Shown: in pieces, positions 1-11,200 of the stretch
Numbering within the stretch: position 1 is the first letter of the stretch
Layout of the letters: the number at the start of each line of letters is the position of its first letter
Assembly: GCA_016648135.1 (NCBI GenBank)
Contig: JADDOH010023095.1
Location: 1-64,000, forward strand
DNA from: Agrypnia vestita
Taxonomy: Eukaryota > Arthropoda > Insecta > Trichoptera > Phryganeidae
Direction of reading: 5' to 3'
Length of the DNA: 64,000 nucleotides
Program-made: the position numbers and the translations under genes
Notes under the pieces: generated by a model
Database searches by the model: none
The model's input: only the letters and a program-made list of their open reading frames with translations
Told to the model about the DNA's origin: nothing

Positions 1-898
1 TTGGGCATTGATTGGTAAGATGATTTTCACCGCACTTGAAGCATCAAGGAAAGGATCTACATGTCACCTTAGAGTGTCCATAGCGGAGACAATTATAACA
101 CTGAATGGTTGGGAAAGTGTACAGTTCTACCGGCAGAGAATTGTACAAGAGATATACGTGAGAAGGAAGGGTTTGGCCTTCAAAAGTGAGGACCACTGTT
201 TGTGATGGTTTCCATGTGACAGTACCAGAGGAAGTATCTTTATAGTTTAGGCGTCTAGCCTTTACAACTTAACCAATATTTTGTGAAGTAGAGATATACG
301 AAATTATTTCTTCCTCTGAAAGATCAACGGATATGCCACGTACGAGACCCAGGCGGGTAACATTAAAGGATGGAACGTAAGCTTTGAATTTATTATTTTG
401 TGAGTTGCTAAAACTTGATACAAAATTGTTTGCCAAAGCTCCTGATTCAAATTCAACAGAGATTTTATATCTACCTTCTGCCTTAATACCATCTGGGCGA
501 ATGCCTTTTGTTTTTTGTTGCAAAATATGTTTACCAAAATCGATTGGGTGGATTGTACCTCGTTCTGTTCTCTGAACATAGACCAGAAAAGGGGATACTG
601 CTGAATCAGAGTACAACAGTTGAGGATGAGGAAGAGGACCCTGAGGAGCAGAAGAAGGCTCTAAATCTGGGATTATTGAAGGCGTAGGGGAGATAGGAGG
701 AGACACAACGATGGTAGAGGGCTTAGGTCTTATTTTTGAAGATCTTTTTTCAATTTTCCTTTTTTTAAAAGCTGAAAAAGAGGAATCTTCTGAGGAATCC
801 GAGTCCTCCAAAGGAAAACGCGATATTCCTCTTATGGTAGATGGTGAAGGATGAGGATCAGGGGGATCCGGAGGATCCGGAGGTCTTAAGTCCTCCAT
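1..898 (-). pseudogene. Non-LTR retrotransposon ORF1 (gag-like), broken, runs off the left edge
   Basis: The ATG at 898 starts a Pro/Ser-rich head, then a LINE ORF1 block with NKFKAYVPSFNVTRLGLVRG around 380-340, typical of jockey-like insect elements. The frame stops near 269, but the next frame continues with TVTWKPSQTVVLTFEGQTLP and two CCHC knuckles (CYNCLRYGHSKVTC; then CFKCGENHLTNQC) close to the window edge. One frameshift near 270 and one in-frame TGA near position 45 show it is dead. The endonuclease/reverse transcriptase ORF would be left of the window. Confidence 0.8.
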
Positions 899-1969
899 TA
901 AGGATGTAGAATCGGAAATTCGTTAATATGCTACAATACAACAAAATATAAACTAAATACAAAGGGAAAAAAAGGTTATAAATATCTGTTTTATCCAAAA
1001 TAAGTAATTATCCAAGAGAGCAAGCACAAACACAACTGTCACTTTGCAAACTTGCAACAATCATGTTTAATGTTTCTATCACTATAAATTATGCGTGTGG
1101 CATTTCCTACCACAGTACACAAACCAACAATCTAGGCCATACACACACAGACGTGGCAAGAATGCCGTATAAGCAAATCGAGGCACAGCAGGGTTTACAC
1201 AGGCCGTCTATACAGGTCACTGCACAGTCAACAATCCACACATACAGCTAGACTTCAATAAAGTTCTTCGTTCGCAAAACATATAAAAAGTAGCCAATGC
1301 CCTATACGGGCATGTCAGTCTCTAAGGGATCAACAGGGTAGGCCGGAGGCTCTAGTCCTTCGAGTATCTATCCTTGTCTTTGTAATCGTACTTATGTAAT
1401 TATAACTTGTAATTGTTTTATCGAGTGAATAAAATTATCACTCATTTCACGACTTTGGAGGTTTCCTGTCGCAGGACGGGTGGTGACCCTAAAAAGCAAC
1501 TTCTCCAGACACATTACACCATCCTCAACTAAAAATACGGAACGCTGTCAATAAGAAATTGCACATATAACAAACACCGATGAAAGTATATAAAATAGAT
1601 TCATAAATATTAATTATATACTGTGAATCAGTAAGGATAGTGTGGGATAATATTTTCATTCGTAATTTTTATTACAAAAAATCTTTAAAAATACGACTAC
1701 TAAAATGGTTGTGACGTATCAACTCACGTGTTTGGTGTAGTGCCATAAAACTTTGGTATATTTGGGTACCATACAATTGTGACGCATTGTGACAATTGTG
1801 CTAGTGAAATGATGTGTTTTGGCAGGAATTTAAAATGTTGAATTGCAAAATTGCAAAAAATGAGAAATTAGCACAAACTAAAACTATCTGTGCACATCAA
1901 GGCAGCCAACTGAAGAAAGCATGTACAGGATTCCCCAATTTTAGGGATCGTGGCATAACATGTACATAT
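899..1969. other. Intergenic or MIPEP intron: LTR-like debris, no gene seen
   Basis: The stretch 1260-1510 looks like the end of an LTR on the + strand: TATAAAAAG near 1284, a GTGAATAAAATTATC stretch near 1425, then CGGGTGGTGACCCTAAAA, similar to the primer-binding region of some insect Ty3-type elements. I cannot find a partner LTR or fix the 5' boundary. The rest is AT-rich with nothing supportable. Confidence 0.35.
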
Positions 1970-2275
1970 TGTTACGTGGCATGGCTCGCTCGAAAAATGA
2001 AATGGCACAACTCGTAAAATAAATCTTTTATTATCGCTTGTACATTATCTCTCACATTTTACAATCGCTCGCAACGCAATCTACTCTACTTTTTTATTCA
2101 AACCCAAAAGAACAGCTCTCTTTTGTTTTTCTACTCGGGTAAGAACCCTTCCATTTCTTCGCTATTTATTAATCATGTTAGTTCTTATTTCAACCACTGG
2201 GCATACCGGCCCGCCATTCTGCGCATGTGACACTTTTCTATGGAACTGTCAAATGTCAACGAACAGCTCGTTACA
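1970..2275 (-). repeat. LTR (3' copy with respect to the element)
   Basis: 306 bp, starts TG and ends CA on the - strand; same sequence as 3712-4017 by eye. Confidence 0.9.
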
Positions 2276-2497
2276 CAGCCTCCCTCTCTCAATACTGTTC
2301 GTCCCGAACAGAATCATTGTTGTCCCCATGAGATCTCCAAATTCCCATGCTGCCACACTCCAATACACGAGCGCATGTTCTCACATCTATCTCAATCGTC
2401 ATCGATTCATTTTCTTTCCAGCTTATTGCGTGCCTCAATTCGCTTCTTCGTTGCACGGAATCTCTCTGCTTCCTCGAACATTTTTTTTTTTAAATCC

Positions 2498-3667
2498 TCA
2501 ACAAAAATGATTAGCACTCCAGATCGATACTTGGAAGTTACATCCACCTGGGTCAAAGACGAGCACGCTACGCTTGCCCTTTGAATTTATGTTGAACCCA
2601 TAAGCCCGCGCCGCCACAGTGAGCTCATTGATGATCTGCAGCACGCTGAGCTTGACTATCCTGACCACATTCCTGATAGCGTGTTGTTGAGAGTCACTGA
2701 AGTAATCTGTCATAGCCAGAACTGCTTCCTTCACACTCTGGTCCACGTATGCTCCGGTCGTCTGTTCCATCTCGTCCAACACCATGGGACTAATTTCATC
2801 GGGAGAGAGTTTCTTGTTCTCCCTTTTGTACCCTACTTGCACCATAGGCTTGTCCTCCACGGTGACTACGCAGAAGGGCCAGGGCTCCATGTCCTCCTGT
2901 ATCTTGTATTCGGTGAACTCGTGCTGCTCAGCGTCGAACACAGTATTGCTGAGGTCCATCGCAAACTGGTCCTCGGCCACATTTTCCATCGTCACTTGGT
3001 CCTCAGCCGCATTTTCCGTCATCACCTGGTCCTCGGCCGCATTTTCCATCGCCACCTCACTATCGACGAAGGTCATTTCTGCAGGTGTTGTCCCATTTCC
3101 TTGGTCATTCCTAATGTTTGAGGGCACCGCCGTTTCGTACTGCCTGTGGTTGCTATCCTGTAAACATCGTTCGTCAAATGTAGAAGGCTTTTTCCCTGTC
3201 GACCCCGTAGCATTCTCTACTTGAACCTTCTGGCAATTTCTTACTTCATCCCGAAGTTTCTCGATTTCATGTTGTATCTTTTCAGCGTCACGTTTTACGT
3301 CTTGTCGAAGATCCTTGATATCTTCTTGAAGATTATTGACGTCCAGTTTAGTGATCTGCAATTCTTTTTGTTGCTTGTCAACACTTCCCCTAAACTCCTT
3401 GATGCTTCCTAATTTGACGTCCAACAACATTCCCAATTTTTGCTCCTGTTCTTCCTTGTCTTCTTGGCGTTTCCGCTCCTGTTCTTCCTTGTCTTCTTGG
3501 CGTTTCCGCTCCTGTTCTTCCTTGTCGTCTTGGCGTTTCCGCTCCTGTTCTTCTTTGTCTTCTTGGCGTTTTCGCTCCAGTTCTTCCAGCATCTTCATTA
3601 TCATATCGCATTCCGCATCCGAAAATTCCTCCATGGTTGCCATTTCTTCCTGTGCCACGATCTTCAC
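2498..3667 (-). CDS. Chimeric gag-like coiled coil plus HSP70 nucleotide-binding-domain fragment
   Basis: Open for 389 codons. Residues 1-45 are acidic; then four copies of an 11-residue unit (ERKRQEDKEEQ and variants, 33-nt period, about 3455-3585) form a charged coiled coil that runs to about residue 150. KKPSTFDE near 160 resembles the start of the capsid block in insect Ty3-type Gag (usually PSTFDG), but the capsid does not follow. A spacer has three copies of a VAMENAAEDQ-like unit. From about residue 255 the sequence matches HSP70: MEPWPFCVVTVEDKPMVQV, DYFSDSQQHAIRNV, VLQIINELTVAARAYGFN, VLVFDPGGCNFQVSI. The phosphate loop normally reading DLGGGTFDVS is altered (DPGGCNFQVS) and only about the middle third of the ATPase domain is present, so chaperone ATPase activity is not expected. 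Confidence 0.82.
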   Translation of the reverse strand: MKIVAQEEMATMEEFSDAECDMIMKMLEELERKRQEDKEEQERKRQDDKEEQERKRQEDKEEQERKRQEDKEEQEQKLGMLLDVKLGSIKEFRGSVDKQQKELQITKLDVNNLQEDIKDLRQDVKRDAEKIQHEIEKLRDEVRNCQKVQVENATGSTGKKPSTFDERCLQDSNHRQYETAVPSNIRNDQGNGTTPAEMTFVDSEVAMENAAEDQVMTENAAEDQVTMENVAEDQFAMDLSNTVFDAEQHEFTEYKIQEDMEPWPFCVVTVEDKPMVQVGYKRENKKLSPDEISPMVLDEMEQTTGAYVDQSVKEAVLAMTDYFSDSQQHAIRNVVRIVKLSVLQIINELTVAARAYGFNINSKGKRSVLVFDPGGCNFQVSIWSANHFC

Positions 3668-3711
3668 GTTGATTTCTTAAAAATCTCCCGAATCCCGCTT
3701 CTGACGCCAGT

Positions 3712-4017
3712 TGTTACGTGGCATGGCTCGCTCGAAAAATGAAATGGCACAACTCGTAAAATAAATCTTTTATTATCGCTTGTACATTATCTCTCACATT
3801 TTACAATCGCTCGCAACGCAATCTACTCTACTTTTTTATTCAAACCCAAAAGAACAGCTCTCTTTTGTTTTTCTACTCGGGTAAGAACCCTTCCATTTCT
3901 TCGCTATTTATTAATCATGTTAGTTCTTATTTCAACCACTGGGCATACCGGCCCGCCATTCTGCGCATGTGACACTTTTCTATGGAACTGTCAAATGTCA
4001 ACGAACAGCTCGTTACA
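3712..4017 (-). repeat. LTR (5' copy with respect to the element)
   Basis: 306 bp, starts TG and ends CA on the - strand; the primer-binding-like site follows directly at 3708-3691. Confidence 0.9.
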
Positions 4018-4044
4018 ATATATTAAATGTAGCTTATTAGTCTA

Positions 4045-4260
4045 GTGATCATGTCGCTCAGATGGTTTTGGCATGTTGAGCGAATGAGTGAGGAAAGAGT
4101 TAACCAGATACTGGAAGATGGTCCCATTAGAAGCAACCGTCGAGCTTGCATGCGAAGATGTATGAATGTGGATGAGGAGAGAGTTTGTGTCAGGACAGAA
4201 GGTGTGGCACTCTATCATCTCTGTTTTCTCCCATGGAGAAATGGTGTGATGGTAAGGTAA
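4045..4260 (+). pseudogene. LINE ORF2 C-terminal fragment
   Basis: LRWFWHVERMSEERVNQILE resembles the conserved tail (LRWFGHVxRM) of endonuclease-reverse transcriptase LINEs. It is short, lacks the catalytic domains and lies directly next to the LTR element. Confidence 0.55.
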
Positions 4261-4410
4261 GGTAAGGAAGTAGAGAATAGTAAGAATATCAATGTGACCC
4301 GCAATCCATGATCACATCTATTTAAAAAAAAAAAGAATTATACGGGGTACAGCGAAATAAATAAAGGACCACACCACACAAGTTTACACAATAAAAAAGC
4401 CGTTTTTCAA

Positions 4411-5191
4411 AAATGAGGTTTTTATAACTTGTTAAAAAAATGTTCAATTACACAATTTTAAATGTATTGATTTATGGCTAAGGGTCTAAAAATTATTTCA
4501 AATTACGAAATACTAAGATTTTCGAATTATCGGGGTTTATCAACTAAGATTTTGGGACTTGTGTTTTTAAATTTTTGAATTATTAGGGTTCGAATTTATG
4601 GGGTTTTACTACGTAAATAGATTAATATAGTTGATGGCATTATAACAGTAATAATAATAAATTAGAACTTTGTAAATTTTCATCCATTGAATTGAAAATT
4701 CAACATAATTTAAAATTTTCAAATATTTCTCAACCCAAATTATCAATATCATACTAAAAAAATTAAGATTAGGGTCCTATGAGATACGTTTAAGTATTTA
4801 TTACTTAACTAAATGCTATGCACTGAAAGGGGCCTTGCAGTGGATTTTCAATGGACGAAGATTTAAAAAAAGGTCACAATTGAAAAAATATAAATTAAAA
4901 TATGCAGTTCCCACAAATTTGAAACTAAGACCGTTGCCTACTACAGTTGGGAAATGAAGTAAATATCGCAGAGATGACGATGAGAGAAATGACGCAGAGA
5001 ACAGTTTATTATGATAATGTGCGAATCTAACCACCCTGAATCTGTGCTAATTTCTCTTTTATCAATGGGTTTTCTGTTTAATTAATTTTTTGATATTCTA
5101 ATTTATTATTTATTGAATCTACATAAAATTAAATTTAAAAAAGTTGAATTGTTATTTCGTACTAGGTTTTCAAAATACCAAGGTTCTACTG
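4411..5191. repeat. Fragments of pogo-type MITEs within the MIPEP intron
   Basis: 4480-4611 contains internal sequence and a right end (GGGGTTTATCAACTAAGATT; ending GGGGTTTTACTACG) shared with the full copies at 12019-12531 and 18847-19307. Another right end, AAGGTTCTACTGTA, is at 5178-5191. The sequence between them is AT-rich with no gene. Confidence 0.5.
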
Positions 5192-5241
5192 TACATATAA
5201 AAGGAATATTGGCAGGGCAGTGAATATTTAAAACATTTTAC

Positions 5242-8200
5242 CTGGCTGCAAATCTTCGTGCCGCAATGATATACCATACAGCGACTGCAACAAGAGATTG
5301 AATCCTTCCATGCACGCCCCGAGAGAGAAGTACGGGCTGTACTCAGAGGTCGCCACCTTGAGCCAATCTCTCTTAGCTTTCTGCATGAAGTAGGCCGTGT
5401 CCCAAGTAGCCAGCTTTTCAGCGTAAGGAATCTCCACCTTCTTCATTTGTAGCATGTAGTCAAAATCTTGCTGAGCTCTGTCCCTCAAGTTGTCAGAGAG
5501 TTTATCTAAAAACTCATTGACATTTTCAGCAGTTTCCATTGTACTCGCTTTTATGGCACTATAAAACAAAAATAAAGATTACAAATTAAATTGAACATAA
5601 AATTAAGATATAAATGAAGGATTATTTACATCATACTAAAAGTGTATAAATAATATTTTTATGTGGAATTTTCACTCATTAATTATGGCCATCTCATTCA
5701 ACAACTATTTATAGTTATGACCGTTATCATATGCATACCAACACTATGCTCTCAGTACGAGAACTATAAAATCTCTGCATCTCACCTTCCAATAAAAAAA
5801 TAGATACCTCATTAACGACATCTGTATTTAATTAAAGGAATCAAAAGCTTGGGACGTCGGTGGCACTAAATGATAAATTACAACACATGAAATACATATG
5901 AAACGGGTTGTGTAACTTAAATATATATACAACTTCCAAAAATTTGATATATGTGGTATTGTGGTAGATGTGGTATGGGTGAAACGTTGCATTGTGTAAA
6001 GTGATCACTTAAGCCTGCCACACGATAGGTCGTAAGCCCTATGAACACCCAAAGACTTCCATACCTGATTTCCCCTCAAAAAATATAATTTCGTCTCTAT
6101 GAGACATCCATAATATATCTTGACAGATATTAATATATTCTCAATTTCACATCAAGTATTACAAAAAATGTCTTCTCACATGAAATACGCTTGTAAGACA
6201 CTGGTAAATCATTAAGGTAATTAAGAATAGTATTTACTAGGGATGGACCGTCGACGAAACGAGACCGTCCACGTCCATCCATCGACGAGACGATCAACTA
6301 GTTGAATTCGTCAACTAGTTGACGCGTCAACTTCGTTACGCGGACGTCGCGGATGTTCTATCTAAACATCGGGACGATGGTCAACTGTCTACGGTTCAAC
6401 GCGACGCTTCTCGACGGCTCAACCGTTGGCTATTTTTATGACGTTAATTTTAAATATTATCACGTAAAATGTTTAGTGGGTTTTTTATTAGACTTTTTTA
6501 CCCATCCGAATTCATGTAAATAAATCAACTTATGATGTATAGATAATAAGTATTTAGAAAAAGTGTCAAAGCTATAGAGCTGATGCACTTGTAGTAGTAG
6601 ATTAGGCGGTCTAGCCGCATGTAGAGTACTCAAGAGTATCGTAGACTCTAAGGAATCGGAAAAATATTGACGTTAATTTTTAAAATTTAAAGAAGTTCGA
6701 AGGAATATAGTTTCGGGGAAAGTAAAACCGCTACTTGTGCTTATATGTAAAAAGAAATATTTTATTATTTATTTGTTTACGCACATTATAGGCTTTTACA
6801 TATTGTTTTATATACTTCTTTCTATATATAACAAAGAAAGAAGTAGGTATACACAGCAATATCAGGTGTTAGCAGTAAAATATAAATATAAACTACATAT
6901 ATAAGCAGTGAAAGTATTGGGTATAAGCATTAAAATGTGAGTAAATAAAATGGAAGGAAACAATGATTTTGCGTAATAAAGGCACCAGTGTGCCTTTGAG
7001 GTGCGGTAAAAAATACTTTACATTTATTTATTATCTATAAATTTATAAATAAATAGATAATTTAAAAATACTTTACATTTGAGATTTTATATAGAAATTC
7101 ATTGAAGAATACATCTTTCAAAGTCAGGCTTTCACTTTGTGGTGACATTATTAATAAATAAATATATCTGTATTATTTGTCAACTTTAGTTTAAGGCTCA
7201 ATCTGAGAAAAGGAACATTGTTCCCGAAACATGTAAAAAACCAATAAAAAGTGGTGTAAACAAAATTATAATAGATTTATTTTTTTATCTATAAAGTTGA
7301 AAATAGGGAATTTTTAATAAAAATTAATTAAAACCTAAATTCAAGATTATATTACATATATAATAATTAATGTTGGACTCCTGAATAAGGACCATAGTTA
7401 GGTATAGAAAATTTTATTCCCTACAAGTTTGTTTATCATTTATATGCTAAAGTTGAAAAGTAAGGAAATAACACAATAATTAAATTTTAGCATCCCTTTT
7501 CAGGTAGATATAAGAAGTCGAGATCGATCGAATAAAATATTGATTTTAGAAAAATATCTAGCCGGCCTGTTAATTAATAATAGTTCAATAAAAAATAAAA
7601 TAATTAAACAGAATTGTTTTATTTTATACAGCGTAAAATTGGGAATTCACCGAATCCTCGCTCGTGACATCACAAAAAATCAAGTAAAAAAATGATAGAT
7701 AATAGCTTATTAAGCCTATCTCGCCCTACGCATGTATTCAAATTTCAAATCTCTAGTCATAGTTCGTGTACACAGATCTGCACTCTATGGTAGTGTACTT
7801 TAGAGTTGAAATGAAATTACCCGTCGAGCCGTCTATGACGTCTGTGGCATCTATAAGTCGACAGCGAGAGATGAGAGAGAAATAAACGGAGACGTTTTGT
7901 CTTGCTCTCGCTCGTTGCTTTGCATTACGTTAATCTCGAATCGTCCACCGACCACGGCGTCCGCTGTCCACCGTCTACGAATTCAACTAGTCCATGCGAT
8001 AAACGTAAACGGTCGACGCGTCGATGCAACGTCAACGGTTGATTTCAACTAGTCCGTCCATTCAACGCCCGTCCCTAGTATTTACTCACTATACATTTTC
8101 AGAGCAACTGCTGTCAAATAAGAACTTGGATCATCTATTAATAAGAATGTTGGATATATTTTAAATTTTGTTACTGCTAACGCTCACCGATCGGCATAAC

Positions 8201-11200
8201 TGTGGAACCCGCACAATTGCGCCATCTCGTGTCGCGAGCTCAGCAGGGCTAACAGGGCATTCTCCTGCATGGGGTCAGGAGACAGGTACAGACGGAAGGC
8301 TGCCTCCCGTGCCCGCTCCTCTACACATTCCGCCTGCAGCCCGGAAACTTCCACATCCCCATCGCTGCCAAAACTGAAATATATATATAATTAATAAAAA
8401 TAAACTTTATTTTCACCACTTTTGTATTGAAAAATATCATCATGTTTCAGAGTCCATGGCCCCTTTGTCAGGATACAATTGTATACTAACAAATTAAATT
8501 ATTTAAAAAAAAAATTTAAACGAACCAAGAAAGATTTCCTACACCTCAGAAAGGCACCTAGAAAACAATAATGTTTCCCAGATCAAATTCTGCAGAATGC
8601 TAGGGTTAAAATAACCTCTATTAAAATACAGGGTGCTTATTTGTGTGCGTTTGAGGTATAGCAATGTTGAAAAAATGAGTAAAAATCAAAAGACATCCTA
8701 CACAAGCAGCAATCAAAATAACAAACATAAATTAAAATTAAACAATTCTAAAAAACTCAGTAAATTATAAATTATATAAGGGGGTATTCCTATCTAAATT
8801 ATGAGTTGAAAATGTTCAAGCAACAATGTCCTTATAACAATATATAGTTATGTAGATTAGTGTCTGACTTAATCTTCTGTAAAACGTTAGACTATCATGA
8901 ATGTAACTTACATCGAACATTAAAAATTCAATCTGTTTACATATATTAAACCCAGAGAGAGTACCACTAAAAATTTCAATTTTTTTTTGTACAGTAATGC
9001 TTGGAACAATGAATCGACTGTGCAAAAAGATACTTGAACATTTACAACACATGTAAGCACATACCAATATAATCATCCGTATTCTGAATTAAGCAATATT
9101 TCTATTTCTGTATCTTGACAGTTATGTATAACATTGTAATATGTACTGCCAATTTTAATGTTATTAATGAATTCAATCAATCAGAAAACTCCAAAACATA
9201 AATAAATGTCAAGTTATTCACAATTATGAAAACTAGCTGTAACCCGTCAAAAAAAACGGAACTTTTACATGTCAGTTCCTAAAGAATAAGTATTTATTTA
9301 TTTAGAAGAAAAAAAAGTTTTTATACTATAAAAAAGCTACAGATATTTTAAGAAGTTACATGAAAAATAAAAATGTCCGCTAAAACTCTTTTAACATTTT
9401 TATGTGTGCCTAAAATATTTCTTACTTCTCGGATCAGGCTTATAATTTTGTGGCATTGCTTTTTATCAGAGAGACAAATATAGTATTATATTCTTAAATG
9501 AGAATATAAATGTTTAAACAAACACTTTCCACTCACCACATTTTGAAAATGTGACATATTTAACAATAATAATAAATAACAATAATTAAAAAAATAAAGA
9601 AACAAACAAAATAGGACTTACTTATGTTTTATGACAAATAAAAGCTTAAGAAATTAAACAGCTTCATGAATAATTAATGAAATAGTTAAGATGTAAATTT
9701 CTATTAAATTAATTCATATTTTTATGTTAAAAAATAAGAAAGTTCCAACGCTAATATTTAATTTTACCCGCAATATTTATAACCATAGATAAAGGATTCA
9801 TCTAAATATGTACATATATGACTTTGTGGAGCATTGTAGAATTAATAGCGTGGCTTAGATGCTAGAGCACCCGATTAGCATGTGAGAGGTGGTGGGTTAA
9901 GAAAATGGGTTATCGATTCCCAGCCACGCCAAATCTATTTTTATTATATATGCATCATTTAAAATTTAATATACAGAATAAATAAGTACTTTTTTAATAG
10001 CTGTACACCCATGAAATAATAAGTAATAACGACTTTTATTATCAAAATATTTTAATATTTTTTTTATTTCCTCTGCCGACAGATAAAAGGTACTAATACG
10101 ATTGTGCATAAAAATAAACGCGATACTATCCTTTTGTGACAATATCACTCCGGCGACAACACAATTATATAATTAATTTATAAATAAAATAGTCACCAAA
10201 CTGTAATCAAAAATAAAAAATATATAATAGAATTAAATAGTAGAAAAATACATTCCGGCATCAAGATTCAAACCCGAGCCCCTGAGTAAGAGCCAGGTAC
10301 CGTATTCACTATACCTATTGAAGATGCCACTGACCTCGGGAAAAATCCTTATAAAGGCAGTGTATATAAAGAAAATATATTTTAGTATGTGTACTGGATT
10401 TTTGCCGAATAATGCAGGCTCGGCAGTAGCGACATTGTTAACATTGTCGCTCCGGGTTCGATGGCTCATGGTTCAAGCCCCATCTCCGGCCTTTTTTTTT
10501 TTTTTAATTTAATTTGTTTTTTTTAGCCATGAATTCGCGGACGGATGGATAACAACAACAGACAGACAACGAAATTATTATAATTGGGATGAGCTTTCAA
10601 ATTTATTGAATTTATTAATTTCAAACCTGTCAAACATAAAACGTCAAAATTGGAGGCATTACAATGTTATACAATAACTATTAAGATACAGAAATAGCAA
10701 TATTGCTTAGCTCAGAATACGGCGAAATAATTTTTTTAATACATAATAGGTATTAAGTTTTTTACAAGAAAAAATGGCAAATATGTATTTCAATAAACAT
10801 GCATTGATTAAATGAAATGTTATTACATACTTACAAATCTCTTAGACCAGAAGGAATAATGTCCCTTGGCACCTTCCTTGGTGTTGCCGCACCGGCCATA
10901 AACCTCTGTCCGATCTGAAGTATGGCGTCGTTCAGCTGCACCACCCTTCTACGTGGACCAGTGTCCAGATGGATACCGCTCTGCTCAAAGTCAAACTTAA
11001 AGAGTTCAGCAACGTGTTTGTCCCCTGAATTTTCATTTTCTAGAGAATTTTTTAGTGCGTCATAAAGTGGTCGGTGGGTATTCAATCTGCAATATAGTGA
11101 AATACGAAATTAATTATTATAAATAATAATATACAATACAGTATGTAAAGTACAAAAAATATTTAATTTTCAATTTAATAAAAAAATAATGTTGGTAGAT

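Larger units (their letters stand above)
1970..4017 (-). mobile_element. Non-autonomous LTR retrotransposon carrying a gag-HSP70 chimera
   Basis: Two 306-bp LTRs (1970-2275 and 3712-4017), which look identical by eye, begin TGTAACGAGC and end CCACGTAACA on the - strand. The flanks carry a 4-bp ATAT duplication (1966-1969 and 4018-4021). Just inside the upstream LTR on the - strand is a primer-binding-like TGGCGTCAGAAGCGGGAT (3708-3691). Just before the downstream LTR is a purine tract GAGAGAGGGAGGCTG (2290-2276). The single 389-codon ORF lies between. No protease, reverse transcriptase or integrase is present, so mobilisation would need a helper. The matching LTRs indicate a recent insertion. 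Confidence 0.9.

Noticed and set aside
2681..3224. Two + strand ORFs of 146 codons
   Set aside because: They are antisense shadows of the gag-HSP70 chimera; they carry no recognisable motif.
3450..3590. Regular 33-bp repeats as a CRISPR array
   Set aside because: Units are contiguous with no spacers, lie inside an open coding frame, and the DNA is from an animal.
1..5241. Missing MIPEP catalytic exons (HEXXH region)
   Set aside because: I looked on the - strand for the zinc-site region and its neighbours and found only transposon sequence, so the exons must be outside the window.
9848..9930. A functional tRNA-Ala gene
   Set aside because: About 13 extra bases between anticodon arm and T arm and an imperfect T stem make it unlikely to fold as a working tRNA.
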